From the NCBI GenBank assembly GCA_005801395.1, contig SYDV01000512.1, forward strand, positions 1 through 11,640: a stretch of DNA of 11,640 nt, given 5' to 3'. Every line of letters begins with the position of its first letter. The first letter of the stretch is position 1. Below are positions 1 through 7,742 of the stretch, one piece after another. Below the pieces are notes generated by a model that saw nothing but the letters and a program-made list of their open reading frames with translations, was not told the DNA's origin and did not search any database. The position numbers and the translations under genes were made by a program. This DNA comes from Planctomycetia bacterium (GTDB lineage Bacteria > Planctomycetota > UBA11346).

Positions 1-1
1 A

Positions 2-877
2 GACCAAGAACACCTTGGCCATTATGGGTCCTTTGCTGAATTAGAACGTCAATTTCATGAGTGGCTGTCACAAATACCGAAAGATGGTACCGTGATTGTG
101 CCAGTGAGTGGTATCAGTGAACGTGTCATTGGTGGGTTATCCTGTCGTGTGGTACGCTGTGGCTTGGATCGCGGGGATGTTTTTTGTACGCAATTAGAAT
201 TAGGCGCTGATGACAGCCGCGCTGTCGTTCAGGCTTTTGGTCGGACGCTGGGTGAAATAAAGGTGCCAATTCCAGGTGCACATATGGTGTTGAACGCTTT
301 GCAGGCCATTGCAGCAGCCTTTGCGACCGGTGTGCACTTTGACGTTAACTCCTTAGCAGGTTGTGAACGCGTCCGTCGTCGTTTTACCGTTCATGGTAGT
401 CCGAATGGCATTCGTGTTGTGGAAGATTATGGCCATCACCCAACGGAAATTCGTGCGACGATTGCTGCAGCACGTTTAGCTGGTGGGCGTGTGCACGTTA
501 TTTTTCAACCGCATCGCTATACCCGTACGGCGGAATGTTTTGTTGATTTCGTTAGCGCCTTTGATCAAGCCCACAGTTTAGCATTGTTACCAATTTACAG
601 CGCGGGCGAAACGGCGCTGCCAGATATTTCCTCGACCATCTTGGGTGCAGCAATTTGCGAGCACCGGGCTGGACTTACGTCCGAGACCGTGATTGCTGTT
701 GATGATGCTGCTGAGGCACTTCGTTTTATTGCGCGTCATGCGCAATCTGGGGACACCTGTTTGTTATTAGGCGCAGGCGATGTGGGTTTATTAGCGGGGC
801 CTGTCATCGATTTTTTTCACGTGCTGGGGCATGAAAATGTCCCGCAGACCATGTACGCAGGAGTCGTCGGATATTAA
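2..877 (+). CDS. murC: UDP-N-acetylmuramate--L-alanine ligase, C-terminal part (cut by the left edge)
   Basis: MurC joins L-alanine to UDP-MurNAc with ATP, the first amino-acid step of the cytoplasmic peptidoglycan precursor pathway. The reading frame is open from the left edge, so the N-terminal UDP-binding domain and the ATP P-loop lie outside the window; 291 residues remain. The visible part opens with the end of the central domain, where DQEHLGHYGSF corresponds to the EPDHLDxY region. It then shows PGAHMVLNAL (the family PGxHNxxNA motif, with Met where Asn is usual), RRFTVHG, and in the C-terminal domain VVEDYGHHPTEI and FQPHRYTRT, which are diagnostic for MurC. LLLGAGDVG near the end matches the conserved LLLGAG-type tail. 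The stop TAA lies 27 bases before murB, consistent with one operon. An ATG at 92 is internal to the frame and is not the true start. Confidence 0.97.
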   Translation, partial: DQEHLGHYGSFAELERQFHEWLSQIPKDGTVIVPVSGISERVIGGLSCRVVRCGLDRGDVFCTQLELGADDSRAVVQAFGRTLGEIKVPIPGAHMVLNALQAIAAAFATGVHFDVNSLAGCERVRRRFTVHGSPNGIRVVEDYGHHPTEIRATIAAARLAGGRVHVIFQPHRYTRTAECFVDFVSAFDQAHSLALLPIYSAGETALPDISSTILGAAICEHRAGLTSETVIAVDDAAEALRFIARHAQSGDTCLLLGAGDVGLLAGPVIDFFHVLGHENVPQTMYAGVVGY

Positions 878-904
878 GTCATCACAACTTACCACGAGCA
901 CCAT

Positions 905-1846
905 ATGACCTTCACCTCAGACTTTATTAGTCGTAACCGCGTCGAACGCATTCAGCTCGCAGCTGCCACCACCATGCGTATTGGCGGCGCTGCGACGTTG
1001 GTCACGTTGCAAGATCGTCGTGATTTACCGGAATTATTGAGTGGCCCACATCGTTGGTTGGGCAAGGGTGCGAACTTATTAGTCGGCGATGATGGAATCG
1101 AAGAGCCAGTCGTGCGTTTGGGTGATGTTTTCCGAGATATTATGATGGAACCAACGGTCGGTGGACGTGCGCGAGTGCGCATTGGTGCCGCTGCCGACTT
1201 AGCCGAACTGATTAGTTTGTGCGTTAAATCAGGACTCGCTGGACCCGAGGGTTTAGCTGGCGTTCCAGCTACCGTGGGCGGTGCGCTGCGTATGAATGCC
1301 GGTACCAGTACTTGTTGGATGTTGGATTGGGTCACGCGCGTCGAAGTCGTGTTGCCTGGTAGCGATACGCCCGAATGGATTGAACGCGCCCTGATGCCAG
1401 CGGCATATCGCTCGTGCGGATTACCGACGGGGACTCTATTTCTCGGCTGTGAGATGGATTTAGCGGTTGATGATCCGCAAGTATTAAAAGCGACTGCCAC
1501 GCGCTTGAAGCAAGCCAAAGCTGCTAGCCAACCACTCGCATTGCCAAGTGCGGGATGCGTGTTTAAAAATCCCGCGCCGAATATGCCAGCGGGAAAATTA
1601 ATTGATGAACTGGGTTTAAAAGGCACGCGCGTTGGTGACGCGGAAGTCAGTTCGATTCATGCAAACTTTATTGTGAATCCTAAACGTACGGCGAGTTGTC
1701 GCGATGTGGTCGCGCTGGTGCGTCGCATCCGTGAAGTGGCTTGGCGTCAACGTGGTGTGGTGTTGAATATGGAAGTCGAAACGTGGAATTGCCCAGCTGA
1801 ATTATTTATGCATCCGCGGGAAGTCCCGCATGAGGTGAGTGTATGA
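905..1846 (+). CDS. murB: UDP-N-acetylenolpyruvoylglucosamine reductase, type II
   Basis: MurB is the FAD- and NADPH-dependent cytoplasmic enzyme that reduces UDP-GlcNAc-enolpyruvate to UDP-MurNAc. The 313 residues contain the FAD-binding motifs LGKGANLLVGDDGI (52-65) and GPEGLAGVPATVGGALRMNAG (split: 113-123 and 124-133), the AYR tract (Y168, R169), the active-site segment PSAGCVFKNP (214-223), HANFIVN (252-258) and the terminal acidic segment LNMEVETW. HANFIVN and the lack of the extra type I loop indicate the type II form. The usual catalytic serine of the SAGS-FKNP motif is Cys218 here; cysteine variants occur in the family, so activity is still expected. Upstream of ATG 905 there is no good Shine-Dalgarno sequence. 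The 3' end overlaps ddl by the four bases ATGA. Confidence 0.96.
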   Translation: MTFTSDFISRNRVERIQLAAATTMRIGGAATLVTLQDRRDLPELLSGPHRWLGKGANLLVGDDGIEEPVVRLGDVFRDIMMEPTVGGRARVRIGAAADLAELISLCVKSGLAGPEGLAGVPATVGGALRMNAGTSTCWMLDWVTRVEVVLPGSDTPEWIERALMPAAYRSCGLPTGTLFLGCEMDLAVDDPQVLKATATRLKQAKAASQPLALPSAGCVFKNPAPNMPAGKLIDELGLKGTRVGDAEVSSIHANFIVNPKRTASCRDVVALVRRIREVAWRQRGVVLNMEVETWNCPAELFMHPREVPHEVSV

Positions 1847-2790
1847 CGTTATTGGTGGATGTTCTTTTTGGTGGGCCAGGTCGCGAAGCGCCGATTAGCC
1901 GGAAATCTGGCGCGGCAATCGTGGCGGCGTTAAAGCGATGTGGTTATCATGTCGCTGCTATCGATGTTACCGACCGACTGGATGTCACGCGTTTACGTAA
2001 AGGTGCAGTGATCTTTAATATTATTCATGGGACGTATGGCGAAGACGGTACGTTGCAGTCTGAATTGGAACTCGCCGGATTTTCTTTTGTTGGTAGCGAT
2101 GCGGCCGTGTCGCGGCTGTGCATGGATAAAGTGGTGACGAAAGAGCGACTTCAGCAGCATAAAATTCGTGTGCCTTGGGGTGTTCGTTTAGATTTGCGTC
2201 AGCCATTTAGTCCACGCGATCTCAAAATCCCCCATCATGCTGGCTTGGTATTGAAGCCTGCGTGTGATGGTAGTTCGGTGGGATTAAAAATGGTGGCCAA
2301 CCCCTCATTTATTTTACCCGCAATTGAAGAAATATTGCGTGAATTGGGACCGGTGCCGTATGTGATGGAAGAACGCTTACCTGGTCCTGAATACACTGTT
2401 GCCGTGGTGGAAAATGAAGCTGGACCAGTGGCGTTACCACCGTTGCTCATTTGTCCAGCGGATGGCGTGTTTGATTTTTCTGCGAAATATCAGCGAAGTG
2501 ACACCGCCGAAACGGCAGTTGAGGATCCCGCTGTGATTAAGCGTTTATCGGAAATTGGGTTGGCGGTCCATCGAGCATGTGGTTGTCGGGATATTTCGCG
2601 CTGTGATATCATGCGGACTGCCGATGGCGATTATGCCGTTCTTGAAGTAAATACTTTACCTGGTTTCACTGATCAAAGTTTAGTGCCGAAGGCGGCCGCA
2701 CTGGCAGGCATGACCTTTGATCAATTAGTGAAGCAGCTCGTTGGTCGTGCTGCACGTCGTTCACACGCAACTTCTGGGAGTGCTATATGA
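1843..2790 (+). CDS. ddl: D-alanine--D-alanine ligase
   Basis: Ddl is a cytoplasmic ATP-grasp enzyme that makes the D-Ala-D-Ala dipeptide later added by MurF and targeted by vancomycin. The 315-residue length is normal for the DdlB type. N-terminal domain: GGPGREAPIS (10-19, with Glu15 at the position of the conserved substrate-binding glutamate) and HGTYGEDGTLQ (62-72). ATP-grasp: the DK..TKE helix (95-101), LKPACDGSSVG (137-147), EERLPGPEYTV (176-186), and AKYQRSDT (214-221) with Tyr216. Metal- and phosphate-binding end: SRCDIMR (252-258) and LEVNTLPGFTDQSLVPKAA (267-285). All key residues appear intact. Its start overlaps the murB stop (ATGA, 1843-1846) and is preceded by a good Shine-Dalgarno GAGGTGA at 1832-1838. 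Its own stop overlaps the ftsQ start in the same way. The overlaps predict translational coupling within the operon. Confidence 0.97.
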   Translation: MTLLVDVLFGGPGREAPISRKSGAAIVAALKRCGYHVAAIDVTDRLDVTRLRKGAVIFNIIHGTYGEDGTLQSELELAGFSFVGSDAAVSRLCMDKVVTKERLQQHKIRVPWGVRLDLRQPFSPRDLKIPHHAGLVLKPACDGSSVGLKMVANPSFILPAIEEILRELGPVPYVMEERLPGPEYTVAVVENEAGPVALPPLLICPADGVFDFSAKYQRSDTAETAVEDPAVIKRLSEIGLAVHRACGCRDISRCDIMRTADGDYAVLEVNTLPGFTDQSLVPKAAALAGMTFDQLVKQLVGRAARRSHATSGSAI

Positions 2791-3902
2791 GTCGTTCCGA
2801 TGTGACTTCAGAACATGAAATCGAAGAATTGATCGCGGTTGCTGAACGCAAACGTCGTGGCCAGCGCAAAGTGTTGGAAAATGGCTTAGATCATGACGTA
2901 ATTGATACCGAGGCTGCAGAAGAAACGACTAAGCGCGTTCGTCGACGTCCAAAACGTAAGGCCGTTGCAGACGCACCAGAAGAGGAAGAAGCAGAACAAT
3001 TAAAACAGGGACCAGGTTTGGTTACGCGAGGTATTCATGCGGGAATGAATGGCGCACAATTAACGCATAATGGATTAGTGCGAATGGGCATGTGGGGATG
3101 CGCAGCGGCATCCATGATCGTTTTATTGTTGGTCTTTAGTTTCTATGCGATTGATAAAACTCCGGCACCGATGGCCGTGACTGGTTTTCAGGTGCAGTGG
3201 TTACCAGGGCCCAAAGTTGCTGATGCGGAAGTGTTGTCCTGGGTGCGCAGTTTTCCCCATGCGGCTAAATTACGTGATGGCGACCCGGCGGTACTCACCG
3301 CTTTGGCGGAGCATTTAAGAAAACAACCGATTGTCTCAGAAATTCGTGAAGTGAGCGTTGTCCATGTGCCGATGGCGTCACATCCAGAACAATTACAGCG
3401 CAATTTACGCATCATTGTTGCCTTGCGCCAACCAGTCTTGCCGGTGGTGTTATCCAGCCGTGAACGTGCTGGCGAACGTGCTTGGGTGGATGATGAAGGA
3501 CATTTACTCCCAGGAACATTGACTGGCCCAACCGCTCGTCGCCCAGTTTTACGGGCCATTGAATGGGCGGGAGTTGATGGCGTTAAAGTCGCGCTCCAAA
3601 TATGGAAGCTACTTGAAACGCAAGTCGAACCTGGTTTAATCACGGACATTCATTTGTACGACGTGCTGGATCAACGCGGTTTGCAACGTGGCATCGTATT
3701 ATATACACGCCACGGCAGTCGACTGATCTGGGGCCGTCCAGGTGATGATCGTTATGGCATTAAGCCAGAAGATAAAGTCAGAGATTTGGTGCACAGCATG
3801 CGTTCGCAAGGTGATGTAAGTCGCGTTGCAGCAATTAATGTGCGCTTTAAACAGCCCTATTTCGTTTTGCGGGATGCTCAGCATCCCACGTCCCAACCCT
3901 GA
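2787..3902 (+). CDS. ftsQ: FtsQ-like bitopic cell division protein (divergent)
   Basis: FtsQ is a single-pass inner-membrane protein linking cytoplasmic divisome parts to the periplasmic septal synthase complex. The assignment rests on position between ddl and ftsA plus architecture; overall similarity looks weak. The 371 residues comprise a long charged cytoplasmic region (1-100, with basic RVRRRPKRK and acidic EEEEAE tracts), one hydrophobic span (about 102-122) and a periplasmic part. In the latter, residues 130-200 fit a POTRA-like segment, followed by LRIIVALRQPVLPVVL (207-222) and AWVDDEGHLLPG (232-243), the pattern of the FtsQ beta domain (Val-x-x-Arg-x-Pro, then Val-Asp-x-x-Gly). RLIWGRPGDDRYG and DKVRDLVHSM resemble the WG...K...L segment near the end of FtsQ proteins. 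The cytoplasmic tail is much longer than the roughly 25 residues in E. coli FtsQ. GGGAG-type Shine-Dalgarno GGGAG lies at 2776-2780, six bases before the ATG. Confidence 0.82.
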   Translation: MSRSDVTSEHEIEELIAVAERKRRGQRKVLENGLDHDVIDTEAAEETTKRVRRRPKRKAVADAPEEEEAEQLKQGPGLVTRGIHAGMNGAQLTHNGLVRMGMWGCAAASMIVLLLVFSFYAIDKTPAPMAVTGFQVQWLPGPKVADAEVLSWVRSFPHAAKLRDGDPAVLTALAEHLRKQPIVSEIREVSVVHVPMASHPEQLQRNLRIIVALRQPVLPVVLSSRERAGERAWVDDEGHLLPGTLTGPTARRPVLRAIEWAGVDGVKVALQIWKLLETQVEPGLITDIHLYDVLDQRGLQRGIVLYTRHGSRLIWGRPGDDRYGIKPEDKVRDLVHSMRSQGDVSRVAAINVRFKQPYFVLRDAQHPTSQP

Positions 3903-3909
3903 GATTTTC

Positions 3910-5304
3910 ATGAACAAAGCCACCTGGACTGATGAGCATCCACCGGCGACGACAGCTTTTTCGGATAGGCCGAATACCGAAAGCACGAATCTCTTGCGTT
4001 CCAACCGTTGGTTGGGGCGCGTAGCCGATTTTGCACGTCAGCTGGGACAGAGCAGTTCAACGGTGAGTGTCAGTAAACGTCCTGGTTATCATATTGCGCC
4101 AGAACATTTGGTGGTCATCGCTCAGGTTTCGAGTCGTCGCGTGAGCGCGACCGTGGCGGCGCTACATCAAATGCACGGCGATAAAGTGGTCGCGCATAAA
4201 TCTATCGACTGTGATTGGCATCGATTAAGCCAAGGTGGCAAACAAGAAGCGTTAGCCGAAGCGGTGCGCTTGGCTTGTGATTCTGCCGGAGTCGAAGCCT
4301 ATTCAGTGTATATGTCGATGAACGACGCGAGTTTTGCCTCGCGGTTGGCCGTCGGCTGGGCAGATCCTGGGGATGAAGTTGTTTTAACCGAACACGAACG
4401 CTTATGGGCCTTGAAGCGTGCCCGTGATCAAGCGACAGGCGCGGACCAAGAATTAATAGATGCCATTCCCGTTCATTGGACGGTGCGTGACCGCGGCGGT
4501 GAACGGGATGTGGTGGATCCCGTAGGTGAACGTGGTTCACGCTTAACCTGCCAAGCTTTACTCATTACAGCACGTCGCGGATACACCGAAGAGTTACGCA
4601 GTTTAGTCGCGGGATTAGGTTTAGAATTAGAAGGCATCATTGCGCATCCGGTCGCCTTATTTCGCGGGATTTCGAGCGCGATTCCGCGCAAAGCCAGCAC
4701 GGTCATCATCGATTGCGGTGCGCGTTGCACGACCATTTTAGTGCGGCGCAAAGAGCGTTTAGTGCATGTAGAAACCTATGCTTTTGGTGGTGAAGACCTC
4801 ACGCGTTTGTTGGTCGAAAAATTACACATTACGGTCTCCCAAGCAGAAGACCTCAAACGAGATTTAGACATTTCGCAACGCGCTGATGAACGCGATAACT
4901 TGATGGGACAACAGTTTATCTGGAGTGACGTGCGCGAGCGTCATCGCTTATTAGGGCCAGCCATGAGTCTCATGAGCGAGGCCGTAGGTAGTTTCTTTCG
5001 TGCCCGTGCACAAGAGCTTCGTGACCATGGCCATTTAGTGCAGCATGGCCAGGTGCATTTAGTTGGCCGTGCTAGCTCGCTCGGTGGAATAGCGCTGTTT
5101 TTAAAAGACATCTTTGGCTTGACCGTTGTTTTAGGATCTGGCCACAAACAACGTGATCCCAGTGCAGAATTAGCCGACGTTTTAGTCAGTGGCTTGGTAT
5201 GCACGGCTGCTGATTTACGCCGTACACATTTAACTCAGCAACAGTCGCAATTCCGTAAAACAGCAAGTGGTGTGTGGAATTGGTTAACGCGCGAAATGGA
5301 ATAA
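3910..5304 (+). CDS. ftsA: FtsA-like actin-fold cell division protein (divergent)
   Basis: FtsA is an actin-fold ATPase that anchors FtsZ to the membrane and activates the divisome. From ATG 3910 the protein has 464 residues, longer than the usual roughly 420 because of a polar N-terminal tail of about 60. The FtsA layout follows: subdomain 1A (64-100), the 1C/SHS2-like part with VVLTEHERLWALKRARD (157-173) and IDAIPVHWTVRD (183-194), STVIIDCGARCTTILV (263-278), YAFGGEDLTRLL (290-301) and VHLVGRASSLGGI (382-394). The C-terminus TASGVWNWLTREME is an amphipathic helix like the FtsA membrane-targeting sequence. The phosphate loops are degenerate: the usual DxGGGTTD is DCGARCTT at 268-275, and the adenosine loop GGGA-L is VGRASSL. 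ATP binding is therefore uncertain. The start lies seven bases after the ftsQ stop; a longer frame from 3826 overlaps ftsQ by 77 bases and is not preferred. No ftsZ follows. Confidence 0.85.
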   Translation: MNKATWTDEHPPATTAFSDRPNTESTNLLRSNRWLGRVADFARQLGQSSSTVSVSKRPGYHIAPEHLVVIAQVSSRRVSATVAALHQMHGDKVVAHKSIDCDWHRLSQGGKQEALAEAVRLACDSAGVEAYSVYMSMNDASFASRLAVGWADPGDEVVLTEHERLWALKRARDQATGADQELIDAIPVHWTVRDRGGERDVVDPVGERGSRLTCQALLITARRGYTEELRSLVAGLGLELEGIIAHPVALFRGISSAIPRKASTVIIDCGARCTTILVRRKERLVHVETYAFGGEDLTRLLVEKLHITVSQAEDLKRDLDISQRADERDNLMGQQFIWSDVRERHRLLGPAMSLMSEAVGSFFRARAQELRDHGHLVQHGQVHLVGRASSLGGIALFLKDIFGLTVVLGSGHKQRDPSAELADVLVSGLVCTAADLRRTHLTQQQSQFRKTASGVWNWLTREME

Positions 5305-5342
5305 GCCTGTTGAGGTTCAAATGGTGCGTCGCATCGCTTAAC

Positions 5343-6920
5343 TTAGACAGGTGAATATTTAATTTCAGTTGTTGAGCGAATATCGTCGGGCAGCAGGATC
5401 AGGATTAAAAATTGTTTATTTTTGACGTGTGCCGTGACGGTTCCGCCAAGCACCGTGACCAACCGTCTTACAAGGGGCAATCCTAAACCGCAGTGACCTT
5501 TTTCAACGGTACGAACATGATCTCCGCGCCAAAAGGTTTCAAAAACGCGTTCGGCGTCGGCTGTGCTAATGGTTGCTCCATCGTTTGCGATGCTAATACG
5601 TATGCGACCATCGCCTTGTTCGTGGGCGGTGACTTGGATTGGGGAACCCGCGGTGGCATAGGACACCGCATTACTAAATATATTTGAGAAAATGGCGCGC
5701 AATTTATCACCATCGGTGACCAAGCTGAGCGCGGTTTCAATTTTTTTCTCTAAGGTGATCTGGCGGGCCATGGCAGCTGGCTGATGCAGGCTCCATGCAC
5801 CAGCAAGCACTTCAGCAAATTCAACGGCTTCGGTCCGTGGACGTTCTTGTCCCGCCTCTAAGCGCGAGAGCAGGAGTAAATTATCCACCATACCCTGGAG
5901 CAAAATCATCGTGCTGAGCCCTTCGCGACACAGTTGCGCAATGTCGGCGGGATCACGTTCACGAGTGAGCGCGAGTTCTAATTTTGTACGTAATCCGGCT
6001 AAGGGGGTACGTAACTCATGGGCAATATTCGCGGTCGTTTGTTGTTCTCGCCTCAGGACTTTATCAACGCGCTTCATCAATTCATTTAAGCGTTCTTGCA
6101 CGGGATGTAATTCACTGGCTAGTGCCTGAACAGTGATTTGTGTATTTGGTGTGCCAGGTTCGATGGCCGCTATTGCCATGGTTAATTGATGTACGGGGCG
6201 TAAAACGCGAGTGGTTACCAGGAGAGCGACCGCCGCAACTAAGGCGCAGGCGACGACCCACATGCCCGCGAGTACCCAGGCTTGATTGGTTAATTCACGT
6301 TGATGGTCAGCGAGGGGATGAATTAAAACTAATTTAGGATGGAGGTGTTCTAATGATGACAGATAGGCATCTGCACGTTCGTCAAAACGTTCGGCTAAGC
6401 GTCGTAGGGGAGAATCGCCATCACGCGGTGGGCCGCGGTCTCCTGGGTTGGGGCGCTTCGGCGGTAATCGTAAATCTATGGCAGACACCATGACCAACGA
6501 CGATCCAATGGTTGGTAGATCGAGCTGGTGAATGCGACCAGAAGCCGTTGGTAAGAGCTCAATCCAGTCGTGTTCTTGGGAGGTAAACCCGCTACTGGTT
6601 AGTACTCGTCGCTCAGCATTGATAATCGCGCGTAATAAGTGGCTGTCATTGGGAAAAGTTGGGGGAGTTATTTCACCCGTTGGTCGACCGTCACGTTGCC
6701 CAACCCAAGCGCGAAACGTTAAGGCCGGCATCATGCGTGCGGAATAATTACGCAGGTTATTTTCAGCGGCTAAGTGCTGCATGCGGGCACTGGCAGCCCA
6801 GGCCGCGCCAGCAGCTAGGGCAACCACGATAGCAGTCGTCATAATGACCATAATTACTAAGCGCGCGCGTAAACTACGGCCAAGTGGAATAATTTTTTGT
6901 GCTACCGCTGTCGATTTCAT
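5343..6920 (-). CDS. HAMP-domain sensor histidine kinase
   Basis: This is an inner-membrane sensor kinase of the OmpR-partner (EnvZ/QseC-like) class, 525 residues from ATG 6918-6920. Order: basic cytoplasmic start; TM1 about 21-43; a periplasmic sensor region of about 170 residues (44-214) containing a Pro/Arg/Asp-rich stretch at 151-174; TM2 about 215-236; HAMP about 237-290; the dimerisation and phosphoacceptor helix IAHELRTPLAGLR (299-311) with His301; N box FSNIFSNAVSYA (411-422); G1 NDG (446-448); F box VFETFWRG (459-466); and G2 CGLGLPLVRRL (477-487). All catalytic boxes are present, so it should be active. The start forms a 4-base ATGA overlap with the stop of the response regulator, and a frame extending further upstream runs inside the regulator. 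It converges on ftsA across only 38 bases, where I see no strong terminator. The signal it senses is unknown. Confidence 0.95.
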   Translation of the reverse strand: MKSTAVAQKIIPLGRSLRARLVIMVIMTTAIVVALAAGAAWAASARMQHLAAENNLRNYSARMMPALTFRAWVGQRDGRPTGEITPPTFPNDSHLLRAIINAERRVLTSSGFTSQEHDWIELLPTASGRIHQLDLPTIGSSLVMVSAIDLRLPPKRPNPGDRGPPRDGDSPLRRLAERFDERADAYLSSLEHLHPKLVLIHPLADHQRELTNQAWVLAGMWVVACALVAAVALLVTTRVLRPVHQLTMAIAAIEPGTPNTQITVQALASELHPVQERLNELMKRVDKVLRREQQTTANIAHELRTPLAGLRTKLELALTRERDPADIAQLCREGLSTMILLQGMVDNLLLLSRLEAGQERPRTEAVEFAEVLAGAWSLHQPAAMARQITLEKKIETALSLVTDGDKLRAIFSNIFSNAVSYATAGSPIQVTAHEQGDGRIRISIANDGATISTADAERVFETFWRGDHVRTVEKGHCGLGLPLVRRLVTVLGGTVTAHVKNKQFLILILLPDDIRSTTEIKYSPV

Positions 6921-7600
6921 TTTCCGTCTTGTTCCACGGCTAATTGATAACCTTGGCCTCGTCGGGTGTGAATCAGCGTTGGTGCTCCGGCATCTGTCAA
7001 TTTCCGCCGTAATTTGGCAATAAAATGATCGACGACATTGGAAGCCGCGTCGTCGTGGAAGGCATAGACATGATCCCATAATTCAGTGCGGCTGACTAAG
7101 GCACCTTTACGGCGCATGAGATAATCTAATAAGGCATATTCACGTGGAGTGAGTAAAATCGGCGTGCTTTTCCACGTTACTGTGCGGGTAGTGGTATTTA
7201 CGACCAACGCTCCAAGCGACAGCATGGGTGTTGATTGATGATGACGCCTGCGCACTAATGAACGGGCTCGCGCTAATAATTCTGGTAGAGCAAATGGTTT
7301 CACTAAATAATCATCGGCGCCGATATCCAATCCCGCAACGCGATCATTGACGGTATCGCGCGCACTGATGATTAAGACGGCGGGATGGCGTTCTCCTGCA
7401 CGGACGCGGCGCAATAATTCCATGCCATTTATTCCAGGTAACATCAGATCCAGGACAATTAAATCATAGTCATTGGATTCAGCGTACCATAGGCCCTCTT
7501 CTCCATCACCGGACGCGTCAACGGCGTAACCGTCTTCTTGCAGCGCCTGCATGAGTGCGCCGCGAATGGCTGAATCATCCTCTACGATTAAGACCCGCAT
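6917..7600 (-). CDS. OmpR/PhoB-family response regulator
   Basis: This is a 227-residue cytoplasmic transcription factor and the cognate partner of the adjacent kinase. The receiver domain (1-115) has the acidic pocket Glu7-Asp8-Asp9, phosphoacceptor Asp51 in VLDLMLPGINGMELL, the switch serine Ser79 in IISARD, and Lys101 in YLVKPF. After a short linker, the winged-helix trans_reg_C domain (about 125-220) shows LLTPREYALLDYLMRR, VSRTELWDHVY and the recognition-helix region SNVVDHFIAKLRRKL, ending in IHTRRGQGYQL, the classic OmpR-family signature. Its sequence style is close to QseB/PmrA/CpxR-type regulators, but I cannot assign one. The ATG is preceded by a GGGGGAG ribosome-binding site eight bases upstream. 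It is transcribed away from the two small secreted-protein genes, which are the obvious candidate targets together with its own operon. Confidence 0.97.
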   Translation of the reverse strand: MRVLIVEDDSAIRGALMQALQEDGYAVDASGDGEEGLWYAESNDYDLIVLDLMLPGINGMELLRRVRAGERHPAVLIISARDTVNDRVAGLDIGADDYLVKPFALPELLARARSLVRRRHHQSTPMLSLGALVVNTTTRTVTWKSTPILLTPREYALLDYLMRRKGALVSRTELWDHVYAFHDDAASNVVDHFIAKLRRKLTDAGAPTLIHTRRGQGYQLAVEQDGK

Positions 7601-7742
7601 GCGCTATTCTCCCCCGATTAGCGTACGGTAAATATTATGAGGATTCCATGAGCGAAATAGGTAATAGCGCTCACGTTCTCCTCATAGTGAGCGAATACAG
7701 TGACACGCATCACCTCAACGCGCACTGCGCAAGGAGTTTGTT
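7601..7742. promoter_or_regulatory. Divergent regulatory region with three TGAGCG half-sites
   Basis: This is the 142-base region between the response regulator (- strand) and the first small secreted-protein gene (+ strand). It contains TGAGCGAA at 7649-7656, its reverse complement core CGCTCAC at 7668-7674, and GTGAGCGAA at 7687-7695. The second and third copies form a perfect 7-base inverted repeat (7668-7674 with 7687-7693, 12-base centre). The copies are good candidates for binding sites of the adjacent OmpR-family regulator, by position only. Possible -10 elements are CATAAT on the - strand (+ strand 7634-7639) and CATAGT on the + strand (7683-7688), but neither has a convincing -35. 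AAGGAG at 7731-7736 is the ribosome-binding site for the gene starting at 7743. Confidence 0.5.
7669..7685 (+). repeat. 17-base element, copy 1 of a pair (copy 2 at 8110-8126)
   Basis: GCTCACGTTCTCCTCAT at 7669-7685 matches CCTCACGTTCGCCTCAT at 8110-8126 at 15 of 17 positions. Copy 1 sits upstream of the Asp/Arg-rich protein gene, and copy 2 forms the 3' arm of the hairpin downstream of it, so the pair brackets that gene. Function is unknown; it may be a regulator site, a remnant of a duplication, or chance. Confidence 0.55.

Noticed and set aside
952..1626. 224-codon frame antisense to murB
   Set aside because: The + strand encodes a complete, motif-rich MurB; the antisense product has no recognisable motif.
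5305..5342. Possible bidirectional terminator between ftsA and the kinase gene
   Set aside because: Only very short complementary stretches exist in these 38 bases and there is no T-run.
6918..7079. Extended N-terminus of the histidine kinase
   Set aside because: It would overlap the response regulator by about 160 bases; ATG 6918-6920 gives a standard ATGA overlap and a normal kinase N-terminus before TM1.
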